This document shows positions 57,030 to 64,000 of a DNA stretch of 64,000 bases, piece after piece; within the stretch, counting starts at the first letter, position 1, and every line of letters starts with the position of its first letter. Position numbers and translations under genes: made by a program. Source of the stretch: Cinclus cinclus (Eukaryota > Chordata > Aves > Passeriformes > Cinclidae); NCBI RefSeq assembly GCF_963662255.1, contig NC_085048.1, forward strand, positions 102,716,229-102,780,228. The letters run 5' to 3'. Below the pieces are notes generated by a model. The model was not told the origin of the DNA. It made no database searches and worked only from the letters and a program-made list of their open reading frames with translations.

Positions 57030-57188
57030 CTAGAAGGTGTAGGGTCCCACGATGATGGTTAGCCTCAGCACCGAGCTCGTGCGGTAGTTCAGGCTGTTCA
57101 CCGTCAGCATCTCCAGGTCCACGATGTGCTCCCTGGGGCCTGACAGGGACTTCACCAGCACCAGCATCGCGCTCACAGCGCTCGTTTG
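57030..57188 (-). CDS. EFEMP1: EFEMP1 terminal coding exon
   Basis: [20 protein letters not shown] through [12 protein letters not shown], then TAG at 57032-57030; 52 residues. Acceptor TTGTTGCAG. The fibulin-type module is complete. Confidence 0.97.
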   Translation of the reverse strand, partial: QTSAVSAMLVLVKSLSGPREHIVDLEMLTVNSLNYRTSSVLRLTIIVGPYTF

Positions 57189-60100
57189 CTGCAACAACAA
57201 CGGCACAACAAAGCCCGGTTCAGCGCAGCCCACAGAGCATCCGCGCTGTTGTGTCACCGCTCTGTCTCAGTGTAGGCGTGCCCCAGGCAAGGGGCCTTTT
57301 AATACTTCCGAAGGGCCGCAAGTAATCTCACACCTGGACTGTGCCCAGAGGAATAAACTGCGCTGTGAAATCTGTTCCTGGTTGTGCTGACTCCCCTAGA
57401 GGATGTGGGAAGTGGTAATCTATCCCAGGATGGTTGTTGTTTTAACCCCATCTATCAGCTTTTAAAATAGAGAGCGAATAATTATGTCAAATGAGTCCTA
57501 ATGTCTTTAACAGAGAGGCAGTTTGTCAGTTGAGGGAAACTCAAAACTCTGTGTTGTGGCTCATACTAAAGAATTTGTGCTGTTCTTGTAAGTGGTGGGA
57601 GTTTTTGTTACTGCTGTGTGCCTATTGCTATCCCCATTCTAGTCCTGCTTCAAAGCTCTTTTCCTGGTCTGGGGTTATGCTGCTGGTTTGTCAAACAGCT
57701 TTGTCTTTGCCAGATGATAAGAGTTAATGCCATCTCTCCCTTTGCCTACTACAAATATTTTCTCCCCGTGTCACATGAGTTGGGTGCACAGAGGAATCCA
57801 ATCCCTCTGCTACATCCAGGAGCCAGCTCAGCATTTTTTACTACAACAGTAGGAATAACTTCCAAGTAAGCTTTTGTTTACCATAGTCCCCTGGCAGGAA
57901 TAAACACATGCTTCCTTATTTAAGGCCTGTGATTTCTTGTTGGGTGGCAACAGGAGAGGGGAATTGTTACTCCAAGGGTCAGTCTGAGGGCCACAGTGGG
58001 ACCTGTAATAATCTTGTTTGTATTTTAAGCAAATAGTTGTTTGTATTTTGAGGGTAGTTAGGGGGTTCTGATGTGTAACCTGTAATCCAGTGCTTTCCCC
58101 TGGATTTGTTTTGTCACAAGACACCATATATGGATGAGTAGTTCCCACCTTGGGTAAACATGGTGTAAATGGCAATACCATAGCTTGGTACACTTGTTGA
58201 ATGTACTATCAAAAGCCCTTCATCTCCTGATTTGAAGGAAAATAATTAAACACTAAAACCTCCCAATTACTGTGTTTCTGGTAAAAGATTTTTGTGTTGA
58301 ATCTATTTCACAGAGTGTAAAGCCATATATGAAGGAAAGGATTTCTCAAGAATTTGTAAATATTAAAGGGGCTCAAGAAAATGAGATTTCTTCCCCCAAA
58401 AAAACTCTTAAAAAGCAGATGTTCTTGACATTCCCATTCTTGTGTATCTACTTGAATGTATCCCACTGACAGGAAATAGTACTATCCCAAGTATTTTGAA
58501 CTTCCTTGGGTTTTACTATGGGAAATAAAGCTTAATTTTGTCTTAACATAATACCACTGTAAGTTGGCCTGAGCTTAGCTTGGTATGGAGCACAAATTTC
58601 TAAAATGCTGGTATTGATTTCTTCTTTTGCACAATGAGAAATGTAATTAAGGCAATTATGCAAGAAGTCTTTCCATAATTGTGTCCTGAATAAATTAATC
58701 TGAGGTGTTGGTACAGAGAGGGGAAGGCAGGGAGTTATTTTATGTGAATGTGACATGGGTGTCCCAGGATTGCTAAATATTCCCGAGTTGAAAGAAACAA
58801 TTGGAGTTGCAGTTTAGGTTTTTCAGGTAGGAAAGGAAAATGCTTGTTAAAAACTAGAAACCAAGCATGCTTAGTAAGGAAGCACCAAAAAGCTGCTGAA
58901 CTTCAGGGTGTTGTAGAAGCCTCATGGGGACATTTGGGGTTGTTACAAGGATGGGGCAGTATAGAGGTAGACTCTGCCCCCACTACTCACCCTCAGGTAG
59001 AACTCCCCATTCTCGTTGCCAGACTTGATCCTGAAGGTGTTGATGGTATTGGGGTAGATGGTGGTGGCCTGGATCTGGAAGATGTCAGAGGGCACGGTCC
59101 TGTCAGAACGGATGCTCATGTACTTGTACACCACTGAGTAGGGCAGCTCCCGGCAAATGGCATTGGACACTGGGCACACACAGCGGCTGCCACACAAACA
59201 GGGGTAAGAGCACAGGAAAAGGCATTAAAAGACAATTCTCTGGTTCATCCCATCATGTCCCCTTTTGAGGATGAGCCTAAAAAACCACAATTTCATTTTT
59301 CCCTTACTTCTCTGAGGTAAGGATGTAAGGCTCTTGACAAGGATTTCTGGGGTAACAACGGAACCCTCCATGGTAGTTCCAGCAGATTTCATCCTCTCTG
59401 CATTCATTAGTGGTCTCACACTCGTTAATATCTAGGAGGAAGGAGGAGGGACTGTGTCAAAGCAGATGGAAATGGGCTTGCTACAAAGGTACCACAAAAA
59501 ACCTGCTTGTCTGTTGAAAGCCATCAGTTTTCCTTGTCTTGTTTTCTGGGATCCAGCTATAGAGAGTTTCTCTTGGCAGAAGTGGAATAAACTTGCTTAT
59601 TGGTTGTTAAGCAAGACTGAATGTTTTTAGCTGACTGGAGATGCACTTTAATCATATATAATCCAACCGTGGAAATGCTGTCAAGTTTATAATTAGCAAA
59701 GAATGATTTCACAGCAGAAGGTGTCCTGGAGACAAGAAAAAGGTCTCAAGGAAGAATTGTGATTACCTGCCTTTTGCAGCTTCTCAGTTGTTACAAACTG
59801 GGTTTCAGGGTCTCAAGTGCTTCATTAATGACCACATTTTCACTAAAATAGCTATAGAAGGAATAGTGAAAGCTCATTTATTGTGCAAAGTAAAGCTTCT
59901 TTTGCCTGGGGAAAGAACCGTGAAGGGAGGTGGTAACCGTGAGCCTTGTACTGTATTAATGTTCTCTTTCCTGTCAGTGCCAGAGCCTCACTGTCTATCC
60001 ACACAGTCTCCTAATTTTCACACAGGCACAGAAAGGCTTTATCCAAATGTCATCTCTTGGAAGGTACAAACAAGTTTTTAGATGCTTAAATCAACTCTTC

Positions 60101-62518
60101 TGCAATGCTCGGTGTCAGCTGCTGTTCTTCAGGAGGGAAAGAAGTTAATCAGGATTTTGTAAGACCAAATACTGGCAGAGTTATTTTCTCACATTTTCTG
60201 TCCCTAATCATCACACTTCTTTATTTCTAAAAATACCCACTGTTGAATCAGGTTTTGCATTTAGAAGCAATAGTTCTTGCACCTAATATATTGCTCTGCA
60301 ATATTCTTTAATAAGATGCAGAGATTTCTAGCACCACTGAGAAAAAAAAACACAAACTTGAAAATCTTGGCATTTGGTGGCACCTGGCCAGAACATTTAT
60401 TTTTCTACATGTGAATTATCTAAGCTGCTGAAGGCTTGCGGTTTTTTTCCCCTTTTGTTATCAGAAGAACTCTATCTTGAATTTCTACTGTGGCTGGATT
60501 TAGGAGTCTCTCTGAAAAGAAGCATGATATAAAGCATGTCTGTAAAAATGTTCTGTATTTATCTCAAATTTAGAGCCCCTACCTTGACATACAAGACAAG
60601 TTTTACCTGTGGGTTGCAAAAACTGAAATTTTGCCTTAGGATACCAAAGGACTCAGAGTTTGAGCTGAAGGGTTCAAATGAGATTAGAAGATATTTAATT
60701 AATCATCAGATGCTTTATCAACATATCTTCTGCTATCAGCACAGTAATCCTGTCATGCAATACAACCATTTAGCTAGCAATCATCCTTAGCCTTGCCTGA
60801 AGTGGTGTAAATAATGCAGGGCTGAGCCTGCCAAGGGGAGGGCACCTACCTTGACATGTCCTGCCTCCTACTACCTGGTATCCTTCAGGGCACACACAGG
60901 AGAACTTCCCTGGCTCGTTGACACACTGGTACTGACATATGTAACTTGAGGTTCTACATTCATCGGTGTCTGCAGAGAGCAGAAGAGCTTTGTGTTACTG
61001 GCTTTGAAAATTTGCCTTGCTACAGAACTAAATATAATAGCTAAATGCTTGGGGGGGGAGGGGGTATAAATCTAAAAATATTTATCTGAAACCTGAAATG
61101 TTTAACTTCTGCTTAACACCTTAAGAATGGAAGGGTGAGCTCTACTGGGATTTTGTTGGTAATCCTCCAAAAGAATTTTTGAGGAAGCAGAAACTAAACT
61201 AGACTTCAGAACAGGTTTGGGAAAATAACTCTTGAAATTTGTGTATACTTGCAGTATTACAAAATGTGATGACTTTGAGGAAAAAACAGCACAGCTGTGA
61301 GATCAGTTAGTAAGGCAAAAATGTTGCCTTTTTACTTGTGCCCTACACTTGTGGAGTAGCTCTCTGGGAAAGAGGGAAAGGTCCTTTTTTTGCCTTGTGA
61401 TAATAATCAGTGGATACTATTCTCCTGCTTTTTTATCCTTGTGTATCTATCAGTCCCTCCTGAGGGAACCCTGGTGTGAAACAGAACTGAACAGTGTACA
61501 CCACTAGCAAGAGATTAATTAAAACCCATCAAGACGAGCCGTTGGCTTGGAAAGCACAGAGCCCCCTCCTCCTAGCTCTGAGCTGAGCCGAGCTCTTGGG
61601 CTGGGCTCGGGGATATCCTTGGAGGCTGCACATTTGCTGTTCCCTGTTCTGTTCAAATAGGATTAGCTTAAGCAGCCTGGCTTAGCAGAGGGAGCATCTG
61701 TAACAGCTCTTCCAGCACCTTGGGGAGGAGGGCAGTGCTGAAACAGGCACCTCTCTGGCTCCAAGGCTGGTAGAAAGGATGTGGGCTGTAAGGGTGAGCT
61801 CATCATGTGTCCAAAAGGAGATTAGGGCACCCCTGTGGAAACTGTGGCAGAGGAAATAAAGTGGTGACTGTACAATCATCAGGAGACAATCATCAGAGTG
61901 GTGTTTGTGTACATAGGCTGCAAAGCACCTCAAAAGCACACTTGTTACTCCCTTAAAATCAGGAATTGGAGGTTTTGTTTCCAGAGAAGCCTAACACACA
62001 AAATTGTCCTTGTTTTTGGTGTGCATGCCTTTCCAGTTCATTTAATGGTCCATCAGTGTTAGACCACCCACAATTCCAGGGAGTTTGTGCAATTAGGGTT
62101 CAGAAACCTCTTTCTTCCCACTTGGGATCTGAAGTGCAGCAATCTCTGTCCTGTTCTGCACTTGCAATAGAGAGATCTGTTCCTACCTGTACCAGAAATC
62201 AGCTGCAGCTACTCAGGTGTGAATTAGCCCCCTTTCTGCCATAAAAAAATAAATATCTTAAGGCTTTTGGCTACAAATTGTACCCCCAGAGTGTTTCCAT
62301 TTCAATTCTGTCCCCAACTCTGTTCACAGAAAGACTTCTGGGGACACACAAAGAAACAAAAAAAAAAAAATTGCTTTTCCAAGATAAAAAAGTCTCACCT
62401 TCACAGTTGATTCTGTCACTGCTTAGCTCAAAGCCTGGATTACACTGGCAGATGAAAGAACCCAGGATGTTGTAGCACTGCTGTGCACATGGGTTGTTGG
62501 CATCACATTCGTTTATGT
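57030..62518 (-). CDS. EFEMP1: EFEMP1 (fibulin-3), C-terminal five coding exons, partial
   Basis: Secreted extracellular-matrix glycoprotein (fibulin-3). Exons 62399-62518, 60850-60969, 59308-59431, 58991-59186 and 57030-57188 total 719 nt. They encode 239 residues plus stop, with the first base of the first codon off-window. In order: three calcium-binding EGF-like modules (each begins D-x-D/N-E-C and has the six-cysteine pattern), the linker [20 protein letters not shown], then the fibulin-type C-terminal module, ending [11 protein letters not shown]. The human C-terminal part is about 240 residues as recalled, so no indel of note is present. EGF exons are symmetric phase 1-1, as usual for cbEGF modules. 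The N-terminal exons (signal peptide, first EGF modules) lie beyond 64000; nothing matching them occurs at 62519-64000. Confidence 0.97.
57189..58990 (-). other. EFEMP1 last intron (1.8 kb), nothing else seen
   Basis: Ordinary intron sequence. I recognise no repeat family, RNA gene or extra exon. Confidence 0.7.
58991..59186 (-). CDS. EFEMP1: EFEMP1 fibulin C-terminal module, first exon
   Basis: Residues [20 protein letters not shown] through [11 protein letters not shown], 66 residues. Acceptor TGTGGCAG, donor GTGAGT, ends in phase 0. Confidence 0.97.
59308..59431 (-). CDS. EFEMP1: EFEMP1 last cbEGF exon
   Basis: [20 protein letters not shown] through PYILTSE plus two bases. The Arg at 59399-59397 (NEC-R-EDE) corresponds to human Arg345, the residue mutated in Doyne honeycomb retinal dystrophy; here it is the normal Arg. 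Confidence 0.97.
59432..60849 (-). other. EFEMP1 intron (1.4 kb), nothing else seen
   Basis: Intron between the last two cbEGF exons, with no recognised element. Confidence 0.7.
60850..60969 (-). CDS. EFEMP1: EFEMP1 cbEGF exon (second in window)
   Basis: [20 protein letters not shown] through VVGGRTCQ, 40 residues, six Cys. The usual DIDEC start reads DTDEC (codon ACC). Acceptor CTCTGCAG, donor GTAGGT. Confidence 0.96.
60970..62398 (-). other. EFEMP1 intron (1.4 kb)
   Basis: Intron between cbEGF exons. A G-rich tract (eight G, A, five G) lies at 61051-61064. No other feature is recognised. Confidence 0.7.
62399..62518 (-). CDS. EFEMP1: EFEMP1 cbEGF exon (first in window)
   Basis: [20 protein letters not shown] through LSSDRINCE, 40 residues with six Cys and Ca-binding D-I-N-E plus the hydroxylation-type Asn/aromatic positions. 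Acceptor CTTTCAG, donor GTGAGA. Phase 1-1. Confidence 0.97.
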
Positions 62519-64000
62519 CTGAAAGACAAAATTAGATATTTATCTTGTGTAGGCTGGGCCTGTTGCTCAGCAGAAGCTCTGTTGGCTCTATCAAAGTAGA
62601 GCTGCAGTCACTGGAGCAATGTTAGACCTGTGCTTTACATTCCAGGTAAAAAAAAAAAAAAGGTATTTTTCCAGGAATGAGAGTTGTTCTAATGTTCTAA
62701 TTCTCCCAAAAATGTTTAATGTGGCAATTAAACTCTACATTCCAGCACCTTTTTTTCTGGTATGAAATGCCAAGTCTGTATAAATAATTGATATAAGGAA
62801 CACATACTGATAAAACTGCTCAGCATGCAGTGGTTAAGATTTATTTGAGCTATTTATTACTCTGAAAATTTGTTCTTTCAAATTCCATTGCAATTATAAC
62901 ATGAGCCTTTGAAGCCAGTAGAGTTCTGCAGAGCTCTAAGGCTTAGACCATACTGGGGGAAGGTATTTTTCTGTGCTACATTTTCCATGCTCTTGCCCAT
63001 CCCGAGAACATTTTGAGGAAGCTGGTATGAGAAGAAAAGCAATTTTTAATGGGAAGTTTATATAAAGTCTAATTACTTCTGGAATCTATAGCCCTTGTTT
63101 GGCACAGATTGTTGATTAACTGCTGCTCCTGTCACTCTTCAGATTTTAGTGTTTTCTGTTGTATTTCTCTCCTGCATGTTTTCCATTTGTGTTTGTATTT
63201 ATCAGATCTCTTCATGAGTAGAGAGCTGTGCTAGGGAAGAAAACTTTGAGTTCATGGCTTATAAATGTCAGCAACACTGTAAATTTACAGATGCACCTAA
63301 AAACTGACCAAGATGAGGCACTCAGAAAAAATGAAACCAATGAAGAGGATATGATTTCTCTGCGTAATGAACCTCCTGGTCCTGAAAATGAATGATAACG
63401 GGGGAAACTCATCACAAAGTCTTTTTCTTCCTCTGAGTTCATCTCTGGCAGCAGGGCAAATGATGTACATCATTCCTCTTCCACTACTACCAGGAAGAAT
63501 AAATTAGGTGGTCAAAGCCCAAGTTCTGTTCATTTTCTGAGAAATATTGACCCATTTTCAGTACAGGCAGAAGTTGATACAAATGTAATGGCTACATCTC
63601 TCAACTGTTGCTGTGGGAGATGAGTTTGTCTTGATGCAGCAACCATTCACTTATAAATCTTTTCCTTAAGCTTTCTTCCCCTTCACCTGGTAGAAATGTG
63701 CATGATGAAGTTGGGAGGCTGGAAAGCCAGGGAAAGACTATTTGGTGAAGTGCTGAGAGAATCCGCCTTCCATCTGAGCCATGGAAAGGGACAAATAAGT
63801 GACTTTTGTCACACAGTTCCGTTGTGTCCACGGGCAATTTTGAAAATCCCATGATCTGGTGAGAACAAAGCAATTCCTGCCTCAGTTCAGAGGTGTGCAG
63901 TGTGCCAGGGTGCTGGTGAGGTTTGGCAATGCTTGGAAGGGATGGTGGAAGCTGGAAAACCCAGCCTGATTTCTCTATGTATAAAATATAGATTTTTTTT
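62519..64000 (-). other. EFEMP1 intron, running off the right edge
   Basis: No further cbEGF exon (D-x-D-E-C with six Cys in phase 1) is found to the end of the window, so the next exon upstream lies beyond it. A 13-A run lies at 62648-62660. Confidence 0.7.

Noticed and set aside
62519..64000. A further EFEMP1 EGF exon near the right edge
   Set aside because: Checked for D-x-D/N-E-C plus six Cys in phase 1 on minus; none found.

Overview
The window looks like vertebrate nuclear DNA, and specifically avian. It holds three multi-exon genes that all read on the minus strand. Introns are short and follow GT-AG rules, with one GC-AG exception. CpG-rich promoters sit at two of the first exons. 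The interspersed repeats are CR1-type LINE 3' ends, with the bird-typical ATTCTATG-like tail, plus a solo LTR of a kind common in bird genomes. The gene order PPP4R3B - PNPT1 - EFEMP1, all in one orientation, matches the known vertebrate synteny block (human 2p16.1). No bacterial or phage features are present.

Layout. 1-802: 3' UTR of PPP4R3B, running off the left edge. 803-18491: complete PPP4R3B coding region in 16 exons, giving an 819-residue protein. 18240-18980: its CpG-island promoter. About 19-22.7 kb: a short intergenic interval. 23685-37670: complete PNPT1 coding region in 28 exons, giving a 792-residue protein, with its 3' UTR to the left and a CpG-rich promoter at 37.43-37.80 kb. 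37.8-55.98 kb: an intergenic stretch in which I see no gene, only simple repeats and G-rich tracts. 55.98-57.03 kb: 3' UTR of EFEMP1. 57030-62518: the last five coding exons of EFEMP1 (239 C-terminal residues). The rest of that gene lies beyond the right edge.

The exon maps were built by hand. Every junction keeps the reading frame, and exon lengths and phases add up exactly (2460, 2379 and 719 coding bases). The three products do not form one pathway: PPP4R3B is a regulatory subunit of protein phosphatase 4, PNPT1 is mitochondrial polynucleotide phosphorylase, and EFEMP1 is the secreted matrix protein fibulin-3. They are neighbours by conserved synteny.

Points worth a second look are a GC-AG intron in PPP4R3B, a changed KH-domain GxxG motif in PNPT1, a 28-bp perfect duplication in the PNPT1 3' UTR, an ISRE/EICE-like site in the PNPT1 promoter, a CTAGCTAG tandem splice acceptor in PNPT1, a duplicated branchpoint-like motif in PPP4R3B, and two PNPT1 introns made almost wholly of CR1 sequence. 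I found no convincing new gene system.
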